A stretch of DNA of 64,000 bases from an uncultured Lachnospiraceae bacterium (GCA_947625775.1 CANQPM010000010.1:1-64000); one strand, 5' to 3'; counted from the first letter of the stretch, positions 42,380 to 52,223 are shown. The notes: generated from the sequence alone by a model not told the origin. Numbers and translations: made by a program.

Positions 42380-42409
42380 AGTGGGTGGTTATCCACCCAC
42401 TATTTTTTT
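42380..42409 (+). terminator. Strong plus-strand terminator
   Basis: AGTGGGTGG/CCACCCACT, a perfect 9-bp GC-rich stem with a TTAT loop, followed by ATTTTTTT on the plus strand. It can only end a plus-strand transcript crossing the 36-nt repeats, and it is only 13 bp from the end of the opposing helicase gene. Confidence 0.8.
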
Positions 42410-42421
42410 GTTAAGGAGATT

Positions 42422-45385
42422 TTATGGATTGGTACGTACATTTCCAAACGTCATTTCTAGCAGTTCATTTGCAATCTTCGTATCATCAACGCGCATCAGG
42501 TTGTCCTCCGCATCTTCTTTTCCAAGGAAATTCAAGCTTCCGTACCAGACTATCTCGCGGTCTATAATGCAATAATGTTCGCAATAATCCTCAACAAGAT
42601 TCATTTCAAATCCTGCCTGCCGCATCTGCTCATGCAGCTCATGCCAATATGCACTGTTTCCATATCCATAGCGGTCCGGTTTCCATGTGATAATAACTGT
42701 TTTTACGCCGTTTTCCTGTTTTTCTCTAAGCATGGCAATCATATCATATACTTTTTTACCGCTTATGGCAGGACTGGAAATTATGATTTCTTTATTAGCG
42801 GCAAGCAAATCACTATGATAGACATCTGCATAATTATCTATGTCAAAAATTGCATTCGCCATTTGTTTTTGCGTATCTGTCCCTGAAAAAATATTATATC
42901 CAATCTGCTTGTACGCCTTGAGCCTTTTATAATACATTCTGTCAAACATTGATATGTGAATGTCAACATAATCGTATATAATCACACTTTTCTTTCCATC
43001 ATAATCCCTGTTTAAGCGCCCCGCATATTGCTCTACCACGCCTTTCCACGCAACTGGTGTTGCCATGATAAGCGTATCAAGCCTTGGGTAATCAAATCCC
43101 TCGCCTATCAGTTTGCCTGTCGCTACAAGAATCATGCTCTCCGACGAAGTCACTTGATTCATCTGCCTTAAAATTTCTTTATGCTCTTTTTGCGAATTAC
43201 TCCCAGACAGCAGAAAGACCTTGTCCGCGCAATTTTTTAAGCGTTGGTACAGACGCTGCGAATGTTCTACGTATTTTGACAGGACAACTGGTGTTCTGCC
43301 GTCAGACACGCATTGTTTTACATCACTTATGATTAGCTCATCTCTGCTTTCATTGTTGCGGATTATCTCATACGCCTCATTCGGATGCATTTTGTCCTGT
43401 GAAAATCTTGGTGCAACAGCCCTTGTAAAGCGCGGATAGACAAGATGCTCTATTCCCTGCTCCTTTGCCCTGTCCTTTGAAGTGTACTGATAACGGATAG
43501 GTCCAAGAAGCATATAGTTTATTTTTTCAAGCCCGTCACCCCTGAGCGGAGTGGCTGTGACTCCATACACATATTTTGCATTTGCCTCCTGTAAAATATC
43601 CACTATCGTGTCCGACGCGGCATGATGGCATTCATCCACCAAAATAAGACCATATTCTTTCAGGCGTTTGTGGTATTCATTATTTTTGCAGATTGAGCCA
43701 ACCATTGCAATATCAATGATTCCTGTCGTGGAATCATGTGCGCCCCGCAATTTTCCGATTATGCTTTTCCGTTTTTTCCTGCGCCCCGTAGGCGTTTCAT
43801 ATTCAGGAAGTTCCTCATCAATATACAGAAATTTTTCAAGCGCGCCCTGCCATTGTTCGAGCAATGCTGATGATTGAAGAAGAATAAGCGTGCTGACCTG
43901 CTTTTGCGCTATAATGTTGCAGCACACTACTGTCTTTCCAAACGCAGTAGCCGCGTTGAGAATCCCGCAGTCGTGTGAAAGAAGCTTTTCCGCCGCTGAT
44001 ATTTGAGTCTCCCTCAGCTCACCAATAAATTTAACATTTATTGTCCGCCCTTCACCGCGTTTATCCTCTATTTTATATTCAATGCCCGCCATTTCACATT
44101 CCTGAATGATATTCTCCCAAATGCCTCTTGGAAGTTTGATAAATCCATTTTCATCGTTTCCAAGATAAATATATCTGCAATTTTCAAAATTAGATAATCC
44201 CATAGCCTGATTTTTGTAAAAAACAGGATTGCTAAACGCTGCCATTCGCCTGAGTTGATTTTGTATTCGCGGCTGTAGGTTTACTGTGTTTACATATATG
44301 CCGTTTGAAAGCGTTATGTATAATTTTCCATTTACATCTTCTTTTTGGAAATGTCTTGTCTTTTCCCAAGGCTTTTCGCCGTCTTCCTTAAAAATATCTT
44401 TGCCGTCCGCAGTGATGCCAGACATTTCTACAGTCCACTCTTTTATTTTGTCTTCAATAAACTCCTGGGAAAGCTTTTTCGTGTTTAAAAGCTCCGCCCA
44501 CTGGTCGGGATATGCATTCCAGTATTCATCTACAAATGCGCTGTTTCCCTCTTTTAAAGCCTGTCCCTGCAGCGGCAGCGCAATCAGATTGCCTGTCCCT
44601 CCTGCGGGAAGATGATCCTGCATTGGCAGCATACGGTCATAAAAGCGGAAAGACCTTAAATTTACGGCTTCCGCGCCTTTATTTAACAGTGCGTTTCCAA
44701 ATCTTCTCGCAAGGCTTGCTTCTATCGGCTTTTGAAAAAATATCCAAATATGCGCGCCCCTTCCCGAACGCGAACGCTCTACAAGCGCGTCAATTCCATT
44801 AATTTCACATATTTTTCTCAAGCTGTCCGCCTCGTCTTTCCAAGCATTATCGGCATTGGCAAAATCGCTTTTTTCCGCATTTTTTTCATGATTATCAAAA
44901 TCGAAAACAATAAACCTGCAGGTATCATCAGGGAAAAGCGGAAAAACGCCTATTACATCCGTAGCGTCCGCCGCATTTCCTCTTAAATGCTCAATTATCT
45001 GCTCCTTTTTCAATTCCTTATAAGACTGTCTGGGGCAATCTTGGCATTTTATCTTGCTTTGAGTAATTCTTGGACAGCCGTTTTTCCAAAAATTACTGCA
45101 TTGTGTATAATAATTTACCTCGCCTGTGGATTTTTTAATGGTACGCTTGCTATATACGTCTGTACGCGCCCAAAACATACTAAAAAACAGTTTTGCATCT
45201 GTATCAGTGATGTTTCTCGGTATAATTCTTGCGCCTTGGTTTTGGTCGTATTTACTGCCTCTGTCTGTTTCCGTATCTATATCCTTATCAGAATAGGAAA
45301 TTCCTGCGCCTGCAAGCAGAATCTTTAAATACTGATTTTCTCTCTCAAGGTATTTTATTCTTTTTTCCAGTTCTGATATATTCAT
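42422..45385 (-). CDS. TOTE-type conflict protein: AEP primase - SF2 helicase - PLD nuclease
   Basis: A 987-residue multidomain protein. Coiled-coil start (MNISELEKRIKYLERENQYL). An archaeo-eukaryotic-primase-like domain at about 60-330 has NFWKNGCPRITQSKIKCQDC, CRFIVFDFDNH (metal-binding DxD) and ERSRSGRGAHIWIFF. An SF2 helicase at about 450-800 has AATAFGKTVVCCNI (Walker A variant) and LILVDECHHAA (DECH). A C-terminal phospholipase-D-like domain holds a single HxI-type segment, EHYCIIDREIVWYGSLNFLG. This order matches TOTE conflict systems, thought to act against invading or replicating selfish DNA. GAGGGG eight bases upstream supports the second ATG. A remnant copy lies at 46278. Confidence 0.85.
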   Translation of the reverse strand: MNISELEKRIKYLERENQYLKILLAGAGISYSDKDIDTETDRGSKYDQNQGARIIPRNITDTDAKLFFSMFWARTDVYSKRTIKKSTGEVNYYTQCSNFWKNGCPRITQSKIKCQDCPRQSYKELKKEQIIEHLRGNAADATDVIGVFPLFPDDTCRFIVFDFDNHEKNAEKSDFANADNAWKDEADSLRKICEINGIDALVERSRSGRGAHIWIFFQKPIEASLARRFGNALLNKGAEAVNLRSFRFYDRMLPMQDHLPAGGTGNLIALPLQGQALKEGNSAFVDEYWNAYPDQWAELLNTKKLSQEFIEDKIKEWTVEMSGITADGKDIFKEDGEKPWEKTRHFQKEDVNGKLYITLSNGIYVNTVNLQPRIQNQLRRMAAFSNPVFYKNQAMGLSNFENCRYIYLGNDENGFIKLPRGIWENIIQECEMAGIEYKIEDKRGEGRTINVKFIGELRETQISAAEKLLSHDCGILNAATAFGKTVVCCNIIAQKQVSTLILLQSSALLEQWQGALEKFLYIDEELPEYETPTGRRKKRKSIIGKLRGAHDSTTGIIDIAMVGSICKNNEYHKRLKEYGLILVDECHHAASDTIVDILQEANAKYVYGVTATPLRGDGLEKINYMLLGPIRYQYTSKDRAKEQGIEHLVYPRFTRAVAPRFSQDKMHPNEAYEIIRNNESRDELIISDVKQCVSDGRTPVVLSKYVEHSQRLYQRLKNCADKVFLLSGSNSQKEHKEILRQMNQVTSSESMILVATGKLIGEGFDYPRLDTLIMATPVAWKGVVEQYAGRLNRDYDGKKSVIIYDYVDIHISMFDRMYYKRLKAYKQIGYNIFSGTDTQKQMANAIFDIDNYADVYHSDLLAANKEIIISSPAISGKKVYDMIAMLREKQENGVKTVIITWKPDRYGYGNSAYWHELHEQMRQAGFEMNLVEDYCEHYCIIDREIVWYGSLNFLGKEDAEDNLMRVDDTKIANELLEMTFGNVRTNP

Positions 45386-45486
45386 CTGCATTTCCCCTCA
45401 TAAAAATCTCACAAGCCTTTATAATATCCTGTTTCCGCAAACCTCTTATCACGTCAACAAAAAACGTAAGGTATTTTTCTTGAGAT

Positions 45487-46245
45487 TTACCCTTTCTTCA
45501 CCGCCACAGCAGTAAATTCACCAGGCAGTTTTTCATTTTCCCACGCGGGATGCTCGTCAAACTGCTTTAGTTCAAAGCCGTTTTGAAGTATCGAATTGAT
45601 TATTTCGCTTATCGTGTATTTCCTGTACATGCACTTAGGCATCTGCCTGCGAACATCTTCATCGTAAAATCTGGCGTGAGCCATTTCACCCTCAAATATC
45701 TCCGTTGAAAAATAACTCATTACAGGCTGCTCCAATTTCAGGCTGTCCATTATTTTTGTAAACGGGTGGAAATCGCTGCATATCATTTTTCCGCCTGATT
45801 TCAGCAGCAAATTCATTATTTTCATAAACTCGTTAATATCGTGGAAATAATGCAGCACTCCGCCCTCCATAAAAACCACGTCAAAATAGCCGCCGTATTT
45901 TGATATATCTATTTTCAAAATATCACAGACCACAAAATTTATATTGACGCCTGCCGCCTCTGCCGTCTCGCAGGCGTATCTTCTATTATCCTCGGATATG
46001 TCAAACACAGTGACTTCCGCTCCAAGCAGGGCAAGCGGAACAGCCTTCTTGCCGCAGGAGCCGCAGATATTTGCTATGCGTACTCCTTTATATTTGTCAA
46101 AGTAACCCGCATAGCGTTTAAGCATTTTTACGGGATTTTCTATGTCTTCGCGCGCCCTTTCTGACGGCGTGCCGACAGTTCTGATCCAAAAACCGTATGC
46201 GTCATATTCCCATGCTTTTTTGTGCTGTCCGCTGTAATCTTTCAT
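45487..46245 (-). CDS. Class I SAM-dependent methyltransferase
   Basis: A 252-residue methyltransferase: GVRIANICGSCGKKAVPLAL in place of the usual GxGxG (motif I has CGSCGKK), EVTVFDISEDNRRYACETAE, and DVVFMEGGVLHYFHDINEFM. The altered motif I and Cys pair are typical of a distinct branch, and substrate is unknown. It lies between the TOTE gene and a TOTE remnant, so a link to that locus is possible but may be positional only. Confidence 0.85.
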   Translation of the reverse strand: MKDYSGQHKKAWEYDAYGFWIRTVGTPSERAREDIENPVKMLKRYAGYFDKYKGVRIANICGSCGKKAVPLALLGAEVTVFDISEDNRRYACETAEAAGVNINFVVCDILKIDISKYGGYFDVVFMEGGVLHYFHDINEFMKIMNLLLKSGGKMICSDFHPFTKIMDSLKLEQPVMSYFSTEIFEGEMAHARFYDEDVRRQMPKCMYRKYTISEIINSILQNGFELKQFDEHPAWENEKLPGEFTAVAVKKG

Positions 46246-46277
46246 TGTATTTTTATCTCCATTTTTTTAATCTGCTA

Positions 46278-46472
46278 TCATAGATTGTTAAATGCTGTCA
46301 TTCTCCTGAGCTGATTTTGTATTCTCGGCTGTATATTTACCATGTCTACATATATGCCGTTTGAAAGCGTTATGTATAATTTCCACTTTACATTTTCCTT
46401 TTCCTTATAAGACTGTCTGGAATAGTCTTGGCATTTTATCTTGCTTTCAGTAACTTTTGGACAGCCAAGCAA
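46278..46472 (-). pseudogene. Remnant of a second TOTE primase-helicase gene
   Basis: The 64-residue frame joins two distant parts of the 42422-45385 protein: LGCPKVTESKIKCQDYSRQSYKE matches its primase Cys region, and KLYITLSNGIYVDMVNIQP with QIQNQLRRM-like residues matches ~200 residues further on. An internal deletion has fused them and everything else is gone. It shows that the locus once had, or acquired part of, a second copy. Confidence 0.8.
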
Positions 46473-46480
46473 ACAGGGAA

Positions 46481-47005
46481 TTATTCTAATTCCATTTTAT
46501 AAAATTTTGCCTTAAAGGTCTGGCTGCCATCAAGCTTTGTGTATTCTCCGTAATGGTCGAACTTTAGACCGCATTTTTCCATAACCCTGCCTGAACGCGG
46601 ATTATCCATCGCATGGTCTGAACAAATCTTTTTTACGCCAAGCTCTTTATGCGCAAAATCAATAATGGCTTTCATGGCTTCCGTGCAATATCCCTTGTGC
46701 CAATAATCATAATGAAGATTATACCCGATAACCCAATGGTCTTTTATTTGGGGATTTTGCAATATACTTCCTGTTCCAATTACTTTATTTTCTTCTTTCA
46801 GGACAAATGCCCAAGTCCACTCGGATTCGTTAGCAAATGTTGACTTTATCCAATCAACAGTCTGGCTAATATCGGTATAGGTAGAATAGGACATATACTT
46901 CGTAACTCTCTCATCACTGTTCCAGCTGTAACAATCTTCTGCATCATCAAGCGTAAGGGAGCGTAAAATTAGTCTGTCTGTTTCGATTATAGGCTCTTTA
47001 TTCAT
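46481..47005 (-). CDS. GNAT-family N-acetyltransferase (RimJ/RimL-like)
   Basis: A 174-residue acetyltransferase: MNKEPIIETDRLILRSLTLD, then YSTYTDISQTVDWIKSTFAN, WVIGYNLHYDYWHKGYCTEA (acetyl-CoA loop region) and SDHAMDNPRSGRVMEKCGLK. Upstream extension of the frame reaches into the 23-bp minisatellite and is not likely translated; the start given has only a weak ribosome binding site. Confidence 0.85.
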   Translation of the reverse strand: MNKEPIIETDRLILRSLTLDDAEDCYSWNSDERVTKYMSYSTYTDISQTVDWIKSTFANESEWTWAFVLKEENKVIGTGSILQNPQIKDHWVIGYNLHYDYWHKGYCTEAMKAIIDFAHKELGVKKICSDHAMDNPRSGRVMEKCGLKFDHYGEYTKLDGSQTFKAKFYKMELE

Positions 47006-47074
47006 ATCATAAATCACGCTTTCTTTATTTATGTTGTGTATTTGTGCGCCATAATTATAAATCTTACAACACTT

Positions 47075-47233
47075 TTCCGACGATTGGCAGAATATTTTTC
47101 CGATAGTTGGCGGCAAATTTTTCCGACGATTGGCGTATTTTTATTCCGACAGTTGGCGGCAAATTTTTCCGACGATTGGCGCATTTTTATTCCGATGGTT
47201 GGCGGAATATTTTTCCGATGATTGGCGGCAGCT
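47075..47233. repeat. 23-bp minisatellite, seven copies
   Basis: TTCCGAYRRTTGGCG heads seven units whose CCGA starts are at 47077, 47100, 47123, 47146, 47169, 47192 and 47215, a constant 23-bp period with no insertions. Alternate units are more alike than neighbours, suggesting growth by 46-bp doubles. The array abuts the stop of topB and occupies the space before the acetyltransferase gene. Confidence 0.9.
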
Positions 47234-50049
47234 TACATTTTAATATTTTTCGCCTGCTCCAGCAGATACCGCTCATATTCCTCATCTTCAAGGCTGCTCT
47301 GCTGAGTTGTCTGCGAAACGCTTTCTTGACCGTTAAAGTCAAATTTTATTGTTTCATTCTCATACCGAAGAAAAGCATCAAATGTCTTTCCCACCTTTGA
47401 TTTAAAGCCCGTAATCTTTTGGCTTATGCGCCCCATGGCGAAAAGCTCACGCATAAGCTCCTCGGAAATATTCACCTGAGCGACGGTATGTCCTATTCTA
47501 AAGCCGCATCCGCACTCATAGTACCACTGGCTTTTCTTTAGCTTTTGAGCTTTGCAGCGCGGACATTCAAGCGCCGTTTCAGACGGCTGCGGTCTTTCGG
47601 GAAAGTCAAATACAACCTGTCCGTTGTCAAGCTTCAGAGCCGCGTCGAACTTCTTTCCAGTCTTTGACTTAAAGCCCTTTAAGACTGCTGTTCTGCCTTT
47701 ATTCAAAAGCTCCTTTGCCTGACGCTCCGAAATATCCTTGCCAGCGATTTTTCCGATTGCAAAGCGGCAGCTGTTTTCTTTTGTTTTGTCGTATGATGCG
47801 CATCCGTAGCCAAACGGAGTTACTACTATATCGTTTCCGCACAATGGGCATTTTGCGCCTATGCGCGTGCGTGTATCGTTATAGGAGGCTGTAATATTTG
47901 CTGGCGCGGCATTTGACTGTGAACCATTTACGCTTGCGGCAGGGCTTGATGCCTGTGCTTTGTCTGATGCGTTTTTGTCTGCATTATCTGCATTTTGTTG
48001 ACTATTTAGGTCATTTGGTGTGTCAACACTCCCGCTTTGTGCGGATTTAGGCACGTTTTTATTGATTTGCGCAGTAAGCTCGGCTGTCAAATCCTTGTCG
48101 CGTATCTGACAGGTTTCTCTGCGGATAAAGTCCTCAAGCTTTGTGCGGTACTCCTTTACGTCAACCGTGCCGTTTGTGATGCCGTCAAGCCCCTTTTCCC
48201 AAGACGCTGTCATTTTGGGATTTAAAAGCGCAGGAACAGTCATCGCCACGACCTCGTACACCATTTCGCCAAAGCTTTGAGGTGTGATTACCTGCGTTTT
48301 TTTGTTGAGGTCAAGATAGCCTATGCGTATCAGCTTTTTGATGATTTCCGCTCGCGTCGCGCTTGTTCCTATGCCAGAACCTTTTATCTGCGCACGAAGC
48401 TCCTCGTCTTCAATCAGCTGTCCCGCGTTTTCCATGGCAAGTATCATTGAGCCCGACGTATAACGCTTTGGGGGCATGGTTTTGCTTTCTTTTATGTCAA
48501 GCCCTTTTACTTCTATGCTGTCGCCTTTTTTTAACGCGGACATTGCGGCTAACAGCTTTTTTGCGTCCTTTTTGCCATCTGATTTGCTGTCTGCACTGTC
48601 TTTATTTGCCGTGTCCTCCCCGTCACTGTCCTCTGTGGCGTCATCAAGCGTTTTTCCCATTACTTCAAGATATCCCAAGCTTTTTAAAAGCTTTGCGGAT
48701 GTGAAAAAACTCTCATTTTCTATTCCTACGGCAAGCTTTATCGTCTGATACTCGGCAGGCGGATAAAAAATGCTTAAAAATCTTCTGACTATCAAATCAA
48801 AAACCTTCGACTGCAGGGGCGTGAGCGATGAAAGCTCCGTGAGCTGCCCCGTCGGGATTATCGCATAGTGGTCTGTAACCTTGCTGTCGTCCGTGTACTG
48901 AGTCTTGGCAATGGACATATGAGAATTTTTTTGTAAAATATTTGCTGTAAATTTCTGTGTCGGCTGATAGTTTTTCAGTCCGTTCAGATTTTTGCCGATT
49001 TCCTTTGCAACTGCTGTCGTAAGCACTCTTGCGTCTGTCCTAGGGTATGTAGTCAGCTTCTTTTCGTATAAATCCTGCGCGACCTGTAAAGCCTCATCGG
49101 GGCTTATTTTAAAGCGTTTTGAACATTCCGCCTGCAGCTCGGCAAGATTGAAAAGCAATGGCGGTTTCTTTTTGCTTATGCCTTTTTCAAGCGATTTTAC
49201 CGTGGCGGGCTTGCCGTTAAGTTTGTCTATAAGCGCCTGCGCGTCTGCTTTTTCCTTAAAACCGTTTTCCTTGTAAAGCTTTGGCGTGCCAAAGTATTCA
49301 GAGCCTTCGACTGCCTTCCACTCAGCCTCAATTGAAGCGTCTGTAAAGCTGCCGACTACGCGGTAATATGGCGTTTCTTTAAAATTGCGGATTTCACGCT
49401 CTCGGTTTACCACCATGCCAAGCACGCATGTCATCACGCGTCCTACTGCTATAGCCGTATAGCTTTTGGTTGCGGCGGCATTATTTAAAAGTCTGCCGTA
49501 TTTTACTGACATAACGCGGGAAAAATTTATTCCCATTGCGTAATCCTCGATTGAACGCATAATGCCTGATGCCCCAAGACGCGCGTAGTTTGACATTGGT
49601 TTTGCCTGCTGCACTCCGCGGCGGATTTCCTCCTCGGTCTGTGAGTCTATCCACACCCTAAGCTCTGTCATGCCCTTGCGGACTCCGCCGAAGTTCCTGA
49701 TGTTTTCCTCGATTGTCTGACCTTCTTTTCCTGAGTCGCCCGCCCAGTAAACCGTGTCAATGTCTTTCCTGTGCAGCAGCGCGTGTACTGTGTCGTACTG
49801 CTGTTTTACGTTTTTGATAATGCCGTATTTGTATGTCTCGGGCAGGAACGGCAGGTCGGCAAGCGCCCATTTTTTGTACTTTATATCGTACTCCTCGGGG
49901 TAGACCATCTCCACCAAATGTCCTACGCACCACGTAATCACGTAGTCCTTGTTTTCTATATATCCGTTGTTTCTGCCTGATACATTAAATACCCTCGCGT
50001 AGTCCTGCGCTACGGAGGGTTTCTCGGTTATAATTAATTTTTTTCCCAT
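47233..50049 (-). CDS. topB: DNA topoisomerase III (type IA)
   Basis: A 938-residue type IA topoisomerase that relaxes and decatenates DNA through a 5'-phosphotyrosine. Toprim domain: KKLIITEKPSVAQDYARVFN (catalytic Glu) and YWAGDSGKEGQTIEE (DxD-like region). The active-site Tyr is in KKLTTYPRTDARVLTT. Long Ser/Ala/Asn/Asp-rich linkers (about 470-500 and 680-730) precede two C-terminal zinc-ribbon domains (CPLCGNDIVVTPFGYGC and CPRCKAQKLKKSQWYYEC). It begins five bases after the Rpn nuclease stop. As a TopB-like enzyme with Toprim-C it often occurs on integrative elements as well as chromosomes. Confidence 0.93.
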   Translation of the reverse strand: MGKKLIITEKPSVAQDYARVFNVSGRNNGYIENKDYVITWCVGHLVEMVYPEEYDIKYKKWALADLPFLPETYKYGIIKNVKQQYDTVHALLHRKDIDTVYWAGDSGKEGQTIEENIRNFGGVRKGMTELRVWIDSQTEEEIRRGVQQAKPMSNYARLGASGIMRSIEDYAMGINFSRVMSVKYGRLLNNAAATKSYTAIAVGRVMTCVLGMVVNREREIRNFKETPYYRVVGSFTDASIEAEWKAVEGSEYFGTPKLYKENGFKEKADAQALIDKLNGKPATVKSLEKGISKKKPPLLFNLAELQAECSKRFKISPDEALQVAQDLYEKKLTTYPRTDARVLTTAVAKEIGKNLNGLKNYQPTQKFTANILQKNSHMSIAKTQYTDDSKVTDHYAIIPTGQLTELSSLTPLQSKVFDLIVRRFLSIFYPPAEYQTIKLAVGIENESFFTSAKLLKSLGYLEVMGKTLDDATEDSDGEDTANKDSADSKSDGKKDAKKLLAAMSALKKGDSIEVKGLDIKESKTMPPKRYTSGSMILAMENAGQLIEDEELRAQIKGSGIGTSATRAEIIKKLIRIGYLDLNKKTQVITPQSFGEMVYEVVAMTVPALLNPKMTASWEKGLDGITNGTVDVKEYRTKLEDFIRRETCQIRDKDLTAELTAQINKNVPKSAQSGSVDTPNDLNSQQNADNADKNASDKAQASSPAASVNGSQSNAAPANITASYNDTRTRIGAKCPLCGNDIVVTPFGYGCASYDKTKENSCRFAIGKIAGKDISERQAKELLNKGRTAVLKGFKSKTGKKFDAALKLDNGQVVFDFPERPQPSETALECPRCKAQKLKKSQWYYECGCGFRIGHTVAQVNISEELMRELFAMGRISQKITGFKSKVGKTFDAFLRYENETIKFDFNGQESVSQTTQQSSLEDEEYERYLLEQAKNIKM

Positions 50050-50054
50050 TGTTT

Positions 50055-50981
50055 TTACTTGGAAGGATTGTCAAAATCCCTAAGATACTCCTGTGCTTTT
50101 TCTATTGAAGTATTCAGCTTTTTTTGCAGCTTGTCTATTATCTCGCTGTCCGTAAGCTTCATATCGCGTCCCATTTCAATAATTCCCGCTGCCTTGCCAG
50201 ACTGTATGCCTAATTGTACAAACGCTTCCGCTATCTCACACACTTCCGATTCCTCCTTGCTGTTTTTGCTTATCTGCAGATATTTATCATCTTTTGTAAT
50301 TGCCGCTAAAGCATATAAAATATCCTTTGTATGTATCAATACCTGCCTGTCATTTTGCAGCAGCTCTATCTGTTCCTTTTTATTATATGATTTTGAAAGG
50401 AATTTTGCAATACAGGCAAAGTCCGATTTGAATTTTTCCGCCTGTTCTTTGGTGATGCTCCTAAGCTTTACCATATTTAAGCTATAGTTTTGAATGTATT
50501 CCCTGACATCGGCGTCCTCAGGCATGTCTATCATATCGCAAATGCTGCGCGGTATATCATCTGCGCCATAATAAAGCACTATAGTTATGACTGGTTTCAG
50601 CTTTTGGTTTGGCAGCAGGGTATTTACATATGCGTTATCACCTGCGCTTTTATTCTGTGTCACGTACTCCTCTATCTGCCTGTCATACGCCGAATAGTCA
50701 TACCCCATTACCTTAAACGGGACAGTATAGTCCAAAACATACTGGTTTTCTATTCCCCATATGATATACCGAATGCCATTTCGCGTGTCCTCCATGCATA
50801 CATCTCGGTATAATCCCCTAAGCTTACCCGTCGCTTTTGCCGCACTGTTGTTGGTGTAATATGGCTTTAGATTATTTTTGCCAATTACCTGTTTGCCCTT
50901 ATATACGGTTGCATTAATTATATCCGCAAATACATCGGGATATGATATTAAACTGTTAGATGATAAATCAGGCTGTCCCAT
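50055..50981 (-). CDS. Rpn-family recombination-promoting nuclease (PD-(D/E)XK), copy 1
   Basis: A 308-residue protein of the Rpn/PDDEXK_2 transposase-like family: YPDVFADIINATVYKGKQVI, then YIIWGIENQYVLDYTVPFKV (the E of the nuclease core), LLPNQKLKPVITIVLYYG. C-terminal QSGKAAGIIEMGRDMKLTDS with two-helix region is typical. Family members promote RecA-independent recombination in Escherichia coli; the role here is unknown. GGAGG upstream. Paralogue at 59710-60717. Confidence 0.82.
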   Translation of the reverse strand: MGQPDLSSNSLISYPDVFADIINATVYKGKQVIGKNNLKPYYTNNSAAKATGKLRGLYRDVCMEDTRNGIRYIIWGIENQYVLDYTVPFKVMGYDYSAYDRQIEEYVTQNKSAGDNAYVNTLLPNQKLKPVITIVLYYGADDIPRSICDMIDMPEDADVREYIQNYSLNMVKLRSITKEQAEKFKSDFACIAKFLSKSYNKKEQIELLQNDRQVLIHTKDILYALAAITKDDKYLQISKNSKEESEVCEIAEAFVQLGIQSGKAAGIIEMGRDMKLTDSEIIDKLQKKLNTSIEKAQEYLRDFDNPSK

Positions 50982-51181
50982 TATACTCCTCCGTTCCCTA
51001 TAGGCAGTCAGCCTCTCCCCATTGACTGACTGTCCAAAATTATTGTGACCTGATTATTGTATCATACTATTTTCCAAAATGCAAACGTATATTCTAAACA
51101 TTTGTTCTTTTTTTCTGCCGCCTATACGTAAAATTTTGTGGAACTACAATCATATCTCATTTTCACTATTGTATTGATTTT

Positions 51182-52066
51182 TCACAATTCCACCCATATC
51201 TCCAGCCGTCCATTCCTATACTCCGCGCCAATCTTCCCATTCATCTGTTCCGTCAAAGCCTTAGCTATGGAAAGCCCAATCCCCGAAGACTTAGCCGCGT
51301 TATTCACAGTAAAAAAGCGGTCAAACAGCCGCCCTGTCTGCGTCTCGTCAAACGCGGACGCATAGTTTGAAAACGTCATTTTCCCATTCTCAAAAAGCCG
51401 TATCTCCAAGTCACCGTCGCTGTACTTAATCGCATTGCCGATTATATTTCCCAAAATTCTTGAAAGAGCCTTTTTATTAAGACGGCGGTATATCATAGCA
51501 TCAGGCATAACGATATTCGGCGTTATTCCAACACCGTTGAGCGCCGCGTAATATGCCGCGACGCTCTCCTCCAGCACCCCGTTTAAACATACCCTCTCCG
51601 AAGTCTCATTGTCCTCAGCTGTGGTAAATACCGAATACTTAAACAGCTCCTCCGTAAGTTCCTTCAACGCCTCTGTCCGCTCCCTTATAATGCCAAAATA
51701 ACGCGCCTCATCGCTCCCGCTTTCAAGCCTTTTCCCTAACAGGTCAAGATACCCGCATATCGCCGTCAGCGGCGTGCGCAAATCGTGTGAAACATTTACC
51801 ACAGCCTGTTTCAGTTCAAAATCGCCCTGCTCATAACGATGGCGTTTTTCGCGCAGCAGCTTTAGCTGACCGTTGATGTTGTCCGCGAGCGCACGCATAT
51901 CCTTATCGCGTGACGATATCGACACAAGCGTATTTGTATCTTCCGACAGCCTGCGCGAAAATTCAAGGCGTATCTCACGCGCTGATTTTTTCAACATAAA
52001 AATCTTTATGCCAAGCGCCGCGACAACCGCCAAAAACGCCACGACCGCAAACACACAGTAAACCAC
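51182..52066 (-). CDS. Sensor histidine kinase
   Basis: A 294-residue kinase with one N-terminal membrane helix (VVYCVFAVVAFLAVVAALGI), H-box NVSHDLRTPLTAICGYL, N-box GNIIGNAIKYSDGD and SSGIGLSIAKALTEQMNGK. GTG at 52066 with GAGGAGG five bases upstream is the best start; the longer frame lacks a ribosome binding site. Downstream of an ABC transporter operon and matched with the regulator at 54092-54769, as in lantibiotic-resistance modules. Confidence 0.9.
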   Translation of the reverse strand: MVYCVFAVVAFLAVVAALGIKIFMLKKSAREIRLEFSRRLSEDTNTLVSISSRDKDMRALADNINGQLKLLREKRHRYEQGDFELKQAVVNVSHDLRTPLTAICGYLDLLGKRLESGSDEARYFGIIRERTEALKELTEELFKYSVFTTAEDNETSERVCLNGVLEESVAAYYAALNGVGITPNIVMPDAMIYRRLNKKALSRILGNIIGNAIKYSDGDLEIRLFENGKMTFSNYASAFDETQTGRLFDRFFTVNNAAKSSGIGLSIAKALTEQMNGKIGAEYRNGRLEIWVEL

Positions 52067-52223
52067 TCCAACCTCCTCGCCCTGCATAACCATATAAACG
52101 GCACAATCACAATGAAAAACACCGCTTTGAAAAGCTTCAAATCATTTTAAAAATTTCCAGCATTGACATTTTTCTATACATAAATGAAATTTAAATGCTA
52201 TAGTATTTTGACAGCAGTTTATT

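Noticed and set aside
47075-47233. 23-bp repeats as a CRISPR array or as a coding repeat
   Set aside because: No spacers, and the open frames across it have no ribosome binding site and merely reflect the periodicity.
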